DNA of 64,000 nt from Ricordea florida (Eukaryota > Cnidaria > Anthozoa > Corallimorpharia > Ricordeidae), in the NCBI GenBank assembly GCA_949710005.1, contig OX453287.1, positions 2,554,305 to 2,618,304 on the forward strand. The letters are read 5' to 3'. The position numbers and the translations under genes were made by a program. This document shows, one piece after another, positions 21,491-34,500 of this stretch. The notes beneath the pieces were generated by a model. That model was not told where the DNA came from, made no database searches, and worked only from the letters and a program-made list of their open reading frames with translations. Numbering within the stretch: position 1 is the stretch's first letter; each line of letters opens with the position of its first letter.

Positions 21491-24400
21491 GTAAAAGCGA
21501 CCTCGATTTTTGTTTATAAATATAAACCCCGTGTTCGTTTGGAAAGTCGTTATCTCAAAAACGTGTGATAAAGAATTGCGCAAAACGGAAGAGTCATTTT
21601 GCTCAGGAGAGTCGATTTCAACATTGTGTGGCTATGAGCTGGGAATATAAATGACATTGCGTTTGTAGATCGACAGTAGCTGTTTTGATTTCTTTGGCTG
21701 TCGGAGTGAATTTGGCCATGATTTTAATGCCATGACCTGCGTGGTGTTCCCTCGTGTTGCATACACGCTAAAATACCCCCCATCAGTTAACCGCTATTTA
21801 ATAAGGACCGATTCGGCGTCTTTTTACGAGTTTTATCCGACACTTATGACTAACTATCAAAATATGGGCGCTCTCCATTCGACGAAATTTTCGAAAATTT
21901 CGGGTGGGAATCGAATAGAACTGGATCTTTTCCGGAAATGATTTTCGAAAATTTAGGACAGTCTTTTCAGTGTTCCCGAAAAGTGGAAATTTCGGTATTT
22001 TCGAAATTTCTCGTGTTCCATTCAAAAGCTTCTAGTCGGACATTTCTCCAGTCTCCTCGAGTGCATGACTTACTCTTTGGAAGAGAAGAAAACAAAATTC
22101 CGACTGTGAATTCGAAAGAACCGTTTCTTGCATGAAACCACTTATACGGTTCCGACTTCTCCTCATGAAGCGCGAAACTGCAGCCAGTAAGGGTATTTCG
22201 TTTTCATCATCGAACTAGAGCGATTTGGAAATGAAATCGGGATCATCGCAATCGGTTGCTGCGTAAATTTTTAAGTCACCCGCCATTTTGAACACATGCG
22301 ATAAGCGGCATCAAGAAACCTGGGGCAAAAACTGACCACGTGACGGCAGAGAATAAGCTCGCTCCATTCGACACCGAAATTTCCGAAAATTTTAAAACGG
22401 AAAAGTTTTGGTGAATGGATAGCACTCTATGTTACCTTTTTTGAAAGCGGCTTTCGCGACTTTACCCTTGTTTAAAGCTTTTATAATGGAAATTTTGTTC
22501 AACATGCATCTCTCGTTAGAGTCCATTAAACATAATTTAGATCACGTCGCTTATAGCTAAAGTAACGGCAAATAAGTTTTCAGAAATCTAAATCTAAACT
22601 GCCCTCAAGGTTGAAAACTTACATATTACTATTTCGGTTTCCCACTCCCTTGTAATGATTGTTATCAGTCGAAGTTTCGCTCACTGTGACATATGTACTA
22701 GGCTCTGCAATCACAATACACTTCATAGTTCATAACACAAGCTGTCCCCGTGAGTAAACGAAACGCATTTCTAAGAAGCGTTTGATCCTTAATGGTGTAG
22801 CTTAAATTTCAACTTGTCCGTATGCAATTTACGACAGCAAAGTGTCAGTTTGGTTTGCTTTATGTAAGAGTCAAATTTACGGTCACAATCTTTCCATTTT
22901 ATATTCCGCTGACAAAAACAAATCATAAACTGTGAGGGTCGTTTCTAAGATAGAAATGTTAAAGTGGCTGGAGTGTAATTTTAAAAAAGGCAATTATGAA
23001 GAGTACAATGGAATGTTAAATTGACTCTGAAAGTAATACCCGAGCGCGTTGTTCAGCGACTTTGTTGAAAATGACTCGCTTTAGTGGTCATTTGACAGCT
23101 CTAAACTAATTGTTTTGCTTTTTTCTCCTATTGCACATCGTTAGTCAAGTGACAGGAAATCTTGTTGGTCATTAATTTGATGCGTCAAATATTTACCTGG
23201 TTTGTTAGGTGAAATACAGTGCATGCATTGTTCTAGCTATCTCGTCTGTTTTCGCTGTGGCGGAACTCCCACCGCTTCACCTTTTAACGCGTGTATAGGA
23301 TCGAAGTTTAACATTACCTATTTTTGTTTCGCAGTTCATCTTTATAGTGTACTGTTTTCAAGTTTTGTTACGTATAAACTTCAATTGTTTTCTAGTGTGT
23401 AACTCAATACAAAGACTATAGCTGATGGTATTGTCTTGTCTAAAGGAAGTGCCATGGCGGCATAGAAATAAGAGTGTTGCACATTAAAGTTTTATCGAAC
23501 GTTTGGCGAGCCTTTTTCTTCATGAATTTGTATGCTTGCCAGTCTTTCGCTTCTGCAGCCACACTGTTGGAGCGTGATTACTAATCGACAGTTCAAGAAA
23601 GGCGGTCATGCCTATCTCGGATTTCTATAGTCTCCTTCGCAGCCGTTATTAGGGTCGTCACGCAACGCTCCTCCCCACTAGTTAGTGGGGAGGAGCGTTG
23701 CGTGACGACCCTAATAACGACTGCGAAGGAGACTAGGATTTCTATAGCCTACATCGACTTTTTATACACACTTTTAGCTGGGTCCTGGGCCCAGGTTTTG
23801 TCCACACCCCTTTTAGCTGACAGCCATTGTAGACATTTGAGTTTTGCATCAAACGCATTTGCTCGACCTTTCTCTTATTGACGATTGACGAATTCATGCC
23901 TTGTATTCTAATGTCCTCTTATCGCTTCAACTCAGAATGCGTGAATAAGCCTCGATTAAACTGTTTTGGCTAACTTACCTAGTAAGGTTTTGCCTGGTAG
24001 ACCTTCGCATCAGTAAACGCCTCTCAAACTGAACAAAGCGAAATGCTGTCTAGGAAAACAGGCTCCCTCTTCGATATGAGAATAATGAAGCATTGATATG
24101 GACATTCTCATCCATGTCAAGTGAAAAATATTTTCCTTGTTATTTATCCAGTGGGAAAGTTAAAAAATTGCCGAAGGCAGATCAGTCATGACCTGATCAA
24201 TATGACAGTCCAATATTCAGCTCTTACAACTGCCGTTGTTCTTATTTCATTTCCGTTTACCGGAACTGCTTTGTACCTCAACTGGGTCATATATTTTGTG
24301 TACAAAAAATGGACCTTAGAAAGTCTTTCTGTTTTGAATTATAAAAGTTTCATAATAGCGGTGATGGCTAAGGTCAAGTCAAGCTTGCTCGAGCGCATCG

Positions 24401-27400
24401 CTGTGGAGCACATTATACCCATTGCAAATGCAACCTTACTGGCTCCTTATCTATATAATTAACTATGTAGAAAGTTGAGAGGTTGTTTTTTAGCCTGCGA
24501 ACAGGCTCCCGGTTGGTTTTAGAGCGAGCTAGCCGAGTGTAGTTTAGGGCGAGCGGGACGAGCCGAGAGCGGTCTGGTGACGAGGGAGTGAATTCGCTTC
24601 GCTCGCGGATTCACGCTCCGACTCCCATTCGCTTCGCTCACGGAATCACGCTTTCGCTCGCAAATTTTTTTTTTGCCCTCGCTGGGAGCCTGTTCGCAGG
24701 CTATTGTTTTTTTGCTGGCTATCCTTTGCGAGACCGCACACTATTTGAGAGGGTCAGCGGTGTTCCATATCATATAAGAGGTGAAAAATCTCGATTTTTC
24801 GGATGTCAGATTCGGGGCATGCGCAGTTTGGCGTTTTCGTTGTGTGACGTCACAATCAATTCTTCTGCATGTTTCAACACACTTCACGTCTTGCTGGCGG
24901 TTGACAAGTTCGGAAGAGTTGAAAAGTAAGGGTTTTTCCTTATTTCGATTGCCTACATCTTTCTAAATGCCCGGGGAACAGGAGCCCATCGTGATGGGCT
25001 CCTGCCGGGGAAGTGTTCATCAAGGTCACGTTCAGTTCAGTTTAGTGATGAATCATGAGTACTACGGGAATATCCAGAGGATCTTGAACTAACCTAATTT
25101 TCTGCTTATCCCTCCTCTATTCCAAACCACTTCCCCTCGCCAGCACTTACTTTCACATTGAAATTTCTAGTTATAGTCTATATTCGTATGGTGCGTGTCG
25201 TGTTGTTTACGCCTCCATGAACGTACAGGCTCTTCTAAGGCTGAAAAGGCATTAGGCCCAGTCCGGGAAAACCTCGAGCTCTCTCCTCCCAGATTTCTTC
25301 CCTAGTAAAGTATAATTTGCTCTAGCACCTTACGCTGGAATATAGAGGTTCTTCTAGCACGGATCATGATTACTCGGACTAAGCGAGAGCTAGACAGTTA
25401 AGCCGAGCGTGGAGCAGACCTCGAGCTCTCTCCTGTCTTTTCACTTTCCCATCAAAACATGTGTTCAGTTTGAGCGAGGAATATAAAGAAAACCTCCAGC
25501 GCTCAAGATATTGGCAACTATAATATTGGTAGCTCAGAATTGGACCACGTTCTTTATTCGCTGGCCTCAATTTGAAAAATTACCCATGTTTTAATAACGC
25601 GAACTCAGTTCCGCTCGGAAATTAATTAGATGGCTTAAGTTAAAGCAGGAAGAGAGGTTGACTTGTACAACGAAACAAAAAAAAGCAGCTTGTTAGGATT
25701 CAGTAAACCTTTTCATTTGAGTCACATTTTTAGCAATTGGTTAGTGAATATTGCTAGCAATCGGAACGCGAAATAGTGACCCAAGCCATGCCTGGAACAG
25801 GTACCGACTTACGACAAAATAAACCAAAAAAGAGAGCTTAGAATGCGCTGCAGTTTTTCAGTTTTAACTTTTGATTTATTGGTCCACTAGATTGTATTTA
25901 GGTTCTTCAAAGCCATAAAAAGAAGAGTCATTCAAACTTGCACGTAACGAAAATTTTTGAGATCTGACTTGAGCTTTCCTCTGTGGTCTAACCAGTTAAT
26001 TATTAAACCACTGGAATATAGAGTAAATTCCTTTAAAAAAACCGGAATCCCAAGATAGTTTTTAAAAGATTATTCCAATTTGCTTCATTTATACTTTTCA
26101 TTGACAGCTTATTTTCAATGCAGATCTGCTGAACGAGCACTGTTCTTCATTCATTTTTCCTTAATGCTCATTAAGGCGATATTACAATTAAGCACTTAAT
26201 CATTGGCTAAAAGAAAAAAAAAGCGAGATTTGCGTTCGTCAGAAGGTAAATTTGAGAATTTTTATGTGTCAAGACACACAAGGAACTGTTCATTTTTTAC
26301 GAGGGAGGAGGCTGGCGTGATTCGGGGAACCATTTAAAAATTGTATCACCCCCCTCAACTTGCCAATTTTTTTGACATGCCCCCCCCTTGAAGCAGCGAT
26401 TTCATTGGTGGGCTCCTGGTAAAACATTATATCATTTAAAATTATTGCAAAAATATTTCAGGCGACCCTAATTTTTAGGATGGCCCCCTTGAAAGCCGTT
26501 TTTTTCCCCATGGTCCCCCAACCCCCACCGACCCCCCCCCCCCCCCCTTTCCTGTAAAAAAATGAATGTCCCCAAAATCGCTCCATGGCGACCCGCTCTA
26601 CCCCGGCAGCCACAACGACTCTAGGTTCTCAAAAGCATTTCTCCTTAGCGAATGGTATACGTTTCTGTAATAAGCGAGTTTGGGGAATTCGGTGTTAGGC
26701 CTTAAAGATATACCTGTGGTATGGTAAGGAGAAGTCAAAGAGTGATCAGTTTTTAGAGTGGGTGTATAAGGAGTTTATCTACCTTTTTGTAGTTCCCGTC
26801 ATTCGTAAGAGTTTCAAAACTATCTTGGACGTTCCCCAAGGACACAAAATCAGACTTCCTTGCCTAGTTAGGGATCCTGGTAAAGATAAAACACTCTCGT
26901 ATCGCTGGGACAAGAACAACGAAACACTATACCCAGGCAGCCATCCCCGCATGAAGGTGAAGATTTACAGATACCTGAAGATCAAGGACACACGTAAGGA
27001 GGACACTGGCAAGTACACTTGTGTGGTGACCAACAAGTGCGGAACCAGAAAATTTACATTAGACCTCTATATCAACGGTGAGTATGCAGCATCAATAAAA
27101 CACTGCTTGTTTGTCGCCATCTTGATTCCTGGTGTGTCGAGTAGGACCTGGGGTTAGAAACAAACTACGTTCTCCTCAGGTCTCGCTCGTCATAGTGATC
27201 AAGTTGGCATTCGACCAGACAACCCCCCAAAAAACATTATAAAGTGAGGAGTCTAAATTAAGAGAACGTTTATAAAATTACCCCTCCACTCGACTAAAAT
27301 TACTCCTCCACCCTTTAAACCCCGACTCCCACAGCGAATACACTTGTTGCTGGAGTCGGGGTTTGAAGGGTCAAATTAGTTCGTTTGATCCACAGCTGAG

Positions 27401-28265
27401 AAAGTTAGGTCCACTTTGTATTGTAGAACAAACGGTATCATAGCACTTTTCACTTTTCTTTTCTTTTAGCTGCATGGTTTGATAAACAGATGAAAAAGTA
27501 AGGACCTCACTGAAAAGCAAAACAAACATTACCACAGTACAGTACCCGTTCAGTAGTTTTTCATAAAGTGGTCACACTGCACGTTTGATACACAGATGAA
27601 AAAGATAGAACCACACTGTATAGTAAAACAAATAGTACCTCAGTACAGTACTGTTCAGTAGCTTTTCAGAGTGGTCACACTGCATAATTTGATCCAAGGA
27701 TGAAAAAAGTAAACCCACACCTATACTCAACCAATTTTTCTGAAGTTAGAAGCTCTTTCTATTTTCTAGGTCCAACAAGGCATCAGGAAAACAAATCGGC
27801 AATAGGTAAGATAAGAAAGCCCTCTTAGAGTACAATATACGGTGTGAAAGTGCACACATCCATAACCATAGCGGAGTGTTTTCAATGAAATTGGAGTTGT
27901 TTGCTATACGATAAAACACATGAATTAGGTGTTTTTTATAGCTTAATAACAATATTAAGATGGAGAAAATAAAGGTACAAAAACTAGCCGTGTTGGATCC
28001 GATATCCAAACACGTAACAGAGCTTGATTTTCTGTGTGTTTCTTTTCTGCTTAATCGATAAGTTAACGAGTTTCTTGTTTTAATAATATAGAGGGCAAAA
28101 TTACTGAATGCTGATTGGTCAATGGAAACAGTATTTTTCTTATAAATTTTGCTTGCGAAGAGGGCAAAATTACTCGCTTACGATTGGACCTCAGGTTGCA
28201 TAGCAACAGCCTATGCTATCTAGAAGTTGTTGCTAAAATTCATTTGTTGCAATGGCGTCTCGTTG

Positions 28266-28298
<33 letters not shown>

Positions 28299-28511
28299 TA
28301 AGGACAAGAGCGAAAATTAAAACAAGAAGAAAAGCACGGAGTACTGGAAGAACGTTTTGAAATAGTAAGCGAATAAAAGAACCTTCCAAGCAAATTTAAA
28401 AGAGTACGACCTAGGGCTTCGGATTAGTGACTGATTCATCAAGAGCGCAGTAATTCAGTAATTCCCCCTTGATTTCATTAACATGTAATCGCAATGGGCC
28501 ATGTAAAATTG

Positions 28512-28546
<35 letters not shown>

Positions 28547-31500
28547 CAATTTCAGCAACTTCTAAAAGCACGCGTGATATTTATCATTAATTTTAAAACG
28601 CCACACCTGAAACAAGGGTCAGTAAGACCTTTTTCATTACAGTCACGTCTTCCTCGAAATACCATTTTCCTTTTGGTATTTTATTAGCCCCTCTGAGATT
28701 TACGACAAGGAAAGACATACTGGATCGAAATCTCATCGCCATACCCGTCGGCAACTCAGTAAAACTGGACTGTTCAGCGAAGGGCTATCCACATCCCACT
28801 GTAAAATGGTACAAGGACGGAGTGTTATTCACACAGAGGAAAAATGCAAGGCTTTATTTGGGCACCCAGACAACTGTTTTAAGTATGAAAGACGTTGTAC
28901 CGAGTGATAGTGGGATGTATATGTGCAATGTCAGCAACCCTTATGGATGGATCAACCATTCCTACATGATTGATGTACATGGTAAGCAGAGACCGTTAAT
29001 TCTCTTTAAAAGCTTATACTCTAAATGCCAGATAAGAGAGCTAACTCGGTAAATTTTAAGTGCTGCAGATCACTTTCTGAAATTCTCAATGAGTTTCAGT
29101 CCTAGTATTGCTATGAGAAAATCAAAAACAGGTCTAGAAAAACGTTTTCAGAACTAAGTTGGAATCGAATCCACGATATCCGGAACAGACCTCCCTTTGG
29201 TCTCACTACAGGCCGATCGGGGAAAACAAAGGCGGCCTGATATTTGCAAGTGAACGCACGTTTGGTGGTGACATGTCTTACTTATCAGCCACTTGGACAA
29301 ACTAAGCGCCTTGACAGTCGTCAGCTTCTAAATGAAATGTCTACTTCGCACTGTCTTTCCTACAAGCTAGCTTTTGAAGAGCATTTTTGGGCGCAAAAGG
29401 ATATCTGTCTTTCTCTGCGTCTTTTCTGCTTATTGACTGTCGTGTTGATTCTTGTTTTCTCCTGTAGAACGAGTTCGTGCCAAGCCTGTGGTGCTGCCCA
29501 TGGAAAACGTTACTGTGTCAGAAGGCGATAATGCCACCATGTTGTGTAAGGCTTTAAGTGATTCCATGCCTCGCTTTCAATGGTTACGTTGGTTTCCATG
29601 GCGTTCAAGCGACTCCAGAAACGGCAGTCAGATTGAAAGTCCGCACTACGAAGTCATCAAACAAACCGAGCAGGACCCAAACGGGCGCCTCGTCCTACCA
29701 AAGAGTAACAAGAAATTTGATTTTCATGGCGTCAAGTTAACTCTTACTAATGTTACGAAAAAGGACGAAGGAAAATACACTTGCATTGTGGGAAATGCTG
29801 TTGGTTACGCTGTACAAGAAGCTTACCTCAAAGTTACATTGATTTCAGGTATGAGAATAGTTAACTGTTTCGTGACCATGGGTTTAGACACATAGAAATC
29901 ACGGCAAGGTGTCCACAAAAGACGTTGTCAGAAAAAAAACTTGACATTTCCCTTAGGAATTTCGCGACAATAGCGCTTGAACCCGCTGTGATAGGTCGAG
30001 AGTGGATGCCGAGAAATTCGGCTCAGTTTTCGGTACAATATAGCCAGCGGTTTCTAACAGAAGGTACGCTATATAAACTGCTAGATTGTGTCTTAAAGAA
30101 AAAAATCTGTCTAGGCTGTACAAGATACAGCAACGAGCTACCAAGTACATTTATGAGCAATAAATCGAGCATTAGCTGTGCAGAGTTAAAATTTGATTCA
30201 CTATAAAAAATTCAATGTAACTTTGCTTTTTAAAAATTAATATATTAATAAGAAAGTAATTAATAAATGCTATTACTGTCTGAAACCAAAGAGATAAAAT
30301 ATTCTGACAAAGTTGTTAAAAGTATCTAGATTTACCAGTGTTTTAGATGTCTAAAATGTTCTAATTTGTGCCTCAAAATACTGGATAATGAGTCTCAGAG
30401 AGTCTCGAAATTCAAAATTTTCTTGGGCGGCACGTCCCCAGACCACCCTAGAGGGCAAGCCATGTCATGCTTGCTTTGGCTGTTTCGCAATATTTTGCTG
30501 TACTGCGCCTTTCGCCATATCACGCCCCATGTGATTACCTTTACTAAATGCCACACCTGAAACACGGGTCAGTAAGACCTTTTTCATTACAGTCACGTCT
30601 TCCTCGAAATACCATTTTTCTTTTGGTATTTTATTAGCCCCTCTGAGATTTACGACAAGGAAAGACATACTGGATCGAAATCTCATCGCCATACCCGTCG
30701 GCAACTCGGTAAAACTGGACTGTTCAGCGAAGGGCTATCCACATCCCACTGTAAAATGGTACAAGGACGGAGTGTTATTCACACAGAGGAAAAATGGAAA
30801 GCTTTATTTGGGCACCAGGACAACTATTTTAAGTATGAAAGACGTTGTACCGAGTGATAGTGGGATGTATATGTGCAATGTCAGCAACCCTTATGGATGG
30901 ATCAACCATTCCTACATGATTGATGTACATGGTAAGCAGAGACCGTTAATTCTCTTTAAAAGCTTATACCGTCTAAATGCCAGATAAGAGAGCTAACTCG
31001 GTAAATTTTAAGTGCTGCAGATCACTTTCTGAAATTCTCAATGAGTTTCAGTCCTAGTATTGCTATGAGAAAATCAAAAACAGGTCTAGAAAAACGTTTT
31101 CAGAACTAAGTTGGAATCGAATCCACGATATCCGGAACAGACCTCCCTTTGGTCTCACTACAGGCCGATCGGGGAAAACAAAGGCGGCCTGATATTTGCA
31201 AGTGAACGCACGTTTGGTGGTGACATGTCTTACTTATCAGCCACTTGGACAAACTAAGCGCCTTGACAGTCGTCAGCTTCTAAATGAAATGTCTACTTCG
31301 CACTGTCTTTCCTACAAGCTAGCTTTTGAAGAGCATTTTTGGGCGCAAAAGGATATCTGTCTTTCTCTGCGTCTTTTCTGCTTATTGACTGTCGTGTTGA
31401 TTCTTGTTTTCTCCTGTAGAACGAGTTCGTGCCAAGCCTGTGGTGCTGCCCATGGAAAACGTTACTGTGTCAGAAGGCGATAATGCCACCATGTTGTGTA

Positions 31501-34500
31501 AGGCTTTAAGTGATTCCATGCCTCGCTTTCAATGGTTACGTTGGTTTCCATGGCGTTCAAGCGACTCCAGAAACGGCAGTCAGATTGAAAGTCCGCACTA
31601 CGAAGTCATCAAACAAACCGAGCAGGACCCAAACGGGCGCCTCGTCCTACCAAAGAGTAACAAGAAATTTGATTTTCATGGCGTCAAGTTAACTCTTACT
31701 AATGTTACGAAAAAGGACGAAGGAAAATACACTTGCATTGTGGGAAATGCTGTTGGTTACGCTGTACAAGAAGCTTACCTCAAAGTTACATTGATTTCAG
31801 GTATGAGAATAGTTAACTGTTTCGTGACCATGGGTTTAGACACATAGAAATCACGGCAAGGTGTCCACAAAAGACGTTGTCAGAAAAAAAACTTGACATT
31901 TCCCTTAGGAATTTCGCGACAATAGCGCTTGAACCCGCTGCGATAGGTCGAGAGTGGATGCCGAGAAATTCGGCTCAGTTTTCGGTACAATATAGCCAGC
32001 GGTTTCTAACAGAAGGTACGCTATATAAACTGCTAGATTGTGTCTTAAAGAAAAAAATCTGTCTAGGCTGTACAAGATACAGCAACGAGCTACCAAGTAC
32101 ATTTATGAGCAATAAATCGAGCATTAGCTGTGCAGAGTTAAAATTTGATTCACTATAAAAAATTCAATGTAACTTTGCTTTTTAAAAATTAATATATTAA
32201 TAAGAAAGTAATTAATAAATGCTATTACTGTCTGAAACCAAAGAGATAAAATATTCTGACAAAGTTGTTAAAAGTATCTAGATTTACCAGTGTTTTAGAT
32301 GTCTAAAATGTTCTAATTTGTGCCTCAAAATACTGGATAATGAGTCTCAGAGAGTCTCGAAATTCAAAATTTTCTTGGGCGGCACGTCCCCAGACCACCC
32401 TAGAGGGCAAGCCATGTCATGCTTGCTTTGGCTGTTTCGCAATATTTTGCTGTACTGCGCCTTTCGCCATATCACGCCCCATGTGATTACCTTTACTAAA
32501 TGCCACACCTGAAACACGGGTCAGTAAGACCTTTTTCATTACAGTCACGTCTTCCTCGAAATACCATTTTTCTTTTGGTATTTTATTAGCCCCTCTGAGA
32601 TTTACGACAAGGAAAGACATACTGGATCGAAATCTCATCGCCATACCCGTCGGCAACTCGGTAAAACTGGACTGTTCAGCGAAGGGCTATCCACATCCCA
32701 CTGTAAAATGGTACAAGGACGGAGTGTTATTCACACAGAGGAAAAATGGAAAGCTTTATTTGGGCACCAGGACAACTATTTTAAGTATGAAAGACGTTGT
32801 ACCGAGTGATAGTGGGATGTATATGTGCAATGTCAGCAACCCTTATGGATGGATCAACCATTCCTACATGATTGATGTACATGGTAAGCAGAGACCGTTA
32901 ATTCTCTTTAAAAGCTTATACCGTCTAAATGCCAGATAAGAGAGCTAACTCGGTAAATTTTAAGTGCTGCAGATCACTTTCTGAAATTCTCAATGAGTTT
33001 CAGTCCTAGTATTGCTATGAGAAAATCAAAAACAGGTCTAGAAAAACGTTTTCAGAACTAAGTTGGAATCGAATCCACGATATCCGGAACAGACCTCCCT
33101 TTGGTCTCACTACAGGCCGATCGGGGAAAACAAAGGCGGCCTGATATTTGCAAGTGAACGCACGTTTGGTGGTGACATGTCTTACTTATCAGCCACTTAG
33201 ACAAACTAAGCGCCTTGACAGTCGTCAGCTTCTAAATGAAATGTCTACTTCGCACTGTCTTTCCTACAAGCTAGCTTTTGAAGAGCATTTTTGGGCGCAA
33301 AAGGATATCTGTCTTTCTCTGCGTCTTTTCTGCTTATTGACTGTCGTGTTGATTCTTGTTTTCTCCTGTAGAACGAGTTCGTGCCAAGCCTGTGGTGCTG
33401 CCCATGGAAAACGTTACTGTGTCAGAAGGCGATAATGCCACCATGTTGTGTAAGGCTTTAAGTGATTCCATGCCTCGCTTTCAATGGTTACGTTGGTTTC
33501 CATGGCGTTCAAGCGACTCCAGAAACGGCAGTCAGATTGAAAGTCCGCACTACGAAGTCATCAAACAAACCGAGCAGGACCCAAACGGGCGCCTCGTCCT
33601 ACCAAAGAGTAACAAGAAATTTGATTTTCATGGCGTCAAGTTAACTCTTACTAATGTTACGAAAAAGGACGAAGGAAAATACACTTGCATTGTGGGAAAT
33701 GCTGTTGGTTACGCTGTACAAGAAGCTTACCTCAAAGTTACATTGATTTCAGGTATGAGAATAGTTAACTGTTTCGTGACCATGGGTTTAGACACATAGA
33801 AATCACGGCAAGGTGTCCACAAAAGACGTTGTCAGAAAAAAAACTTGACATTTCCCTTAGGAATTTCGCGACAATAGCGCTTGAACCCGCTGTGATAGGT
33901 CGAGAGTGGATGCCGAGAAATTCGGCTCAGTTTTCGGTACAATATAGCCAGCGGTTTCTAACAGAAGGTACGCTATATAAACTGCTAGATTGTGTCTTAA
34001 AGAAAAAAATCTGTCTAGGCTGTACAAGATACAGCAACGAGCTACCAAGTACATTTATGAGCAATAAATCGAGCATTAGCTGTGCAGAGTTAAAATTTGA
34101 TTCACTATAAAAAATTCAATGTAACTTTGCTTTTTAAAAATTAATATATTAATAAGAAAGTAATTAATAAATGCTATTACTGTCTGAAACCAAAGAGATA
34201 AAATATTCTGACAAAGTTGTTAAAAGTATCTAGATTTACCAGTGTTTTAGATGTCTAAAATGTTCTAATTTGTGCCTCAAAATACTGGATAATGAGTCTC
34301 AGAGAGTCTCGAAATTCAAAATTTTCTTGGGCGGCACGTCCCCAGACCACCCTAGAGGGCAAGCCATGTCATGCTTGCTTTGGCTGTTTCGCAATATTTT
34401 GCTGTACTGCGCCTTTCGCCATATCACGCCCCATGTGATTACCTTTACTAAATGCCACACCTGAAACACGGGTCAGTAAGACCTTTTTCATTACAGTCAC

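Larger units (their letters stand above)
21491..26792 (+). other. FGFR-like intron 1 (or intergenic), repeat-rich
   Basis: I recognise no coding exon. It contains repeat-like blocks with TTCGAAAATTT and CCATTCGAC words (21860-22030, 22370-22430), a near-perfect palindrome (23628-23735), a foldback MITE (24491-24703), a short hairpin (24979-25004) and C-rich low-complexity sequence (26345-26555). A 113-codon frame at 24121-24462 has no identifiable motif. Confidence 0.5.
27078..27769 (+). other. FGFR-like intron after D1
   Basis: A GT-AG intron (GTGAGT to TTTTCTAG). It carries a hairpin at 27311-27370 and a diverged stretch of the 106-bp satellite at 27380-27720. Confidence 0.75.

Noticed and set aside
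24121..24462. 113-codon frame with hydrophobic stretches, considered as a membrane exon
   Set aside because: On the right strand but between the signal peptide and D1, with no phase-1 splice sites bounding it and no family resemblance.
29150..29225. tRNA gene on the minus strand in the D2-D3 intron
   Set aside because: Only B-box and weak A-box similarity; acceptor, D and anticodon stems do not pair convincingly.
29244..29531. 95-codon frame running from the D2-D3 intron into the D3 exon, repeated in each unit
   Set aside because: It is out of frame with the D3 Ig domain and crosses the acceptor; intron sequence.
29925..30206. 93-codon frame in the spacer intron, repeated 15 times
   Set aside because: Present only because the spacer is repeated; no domain and no splice sites in phase.
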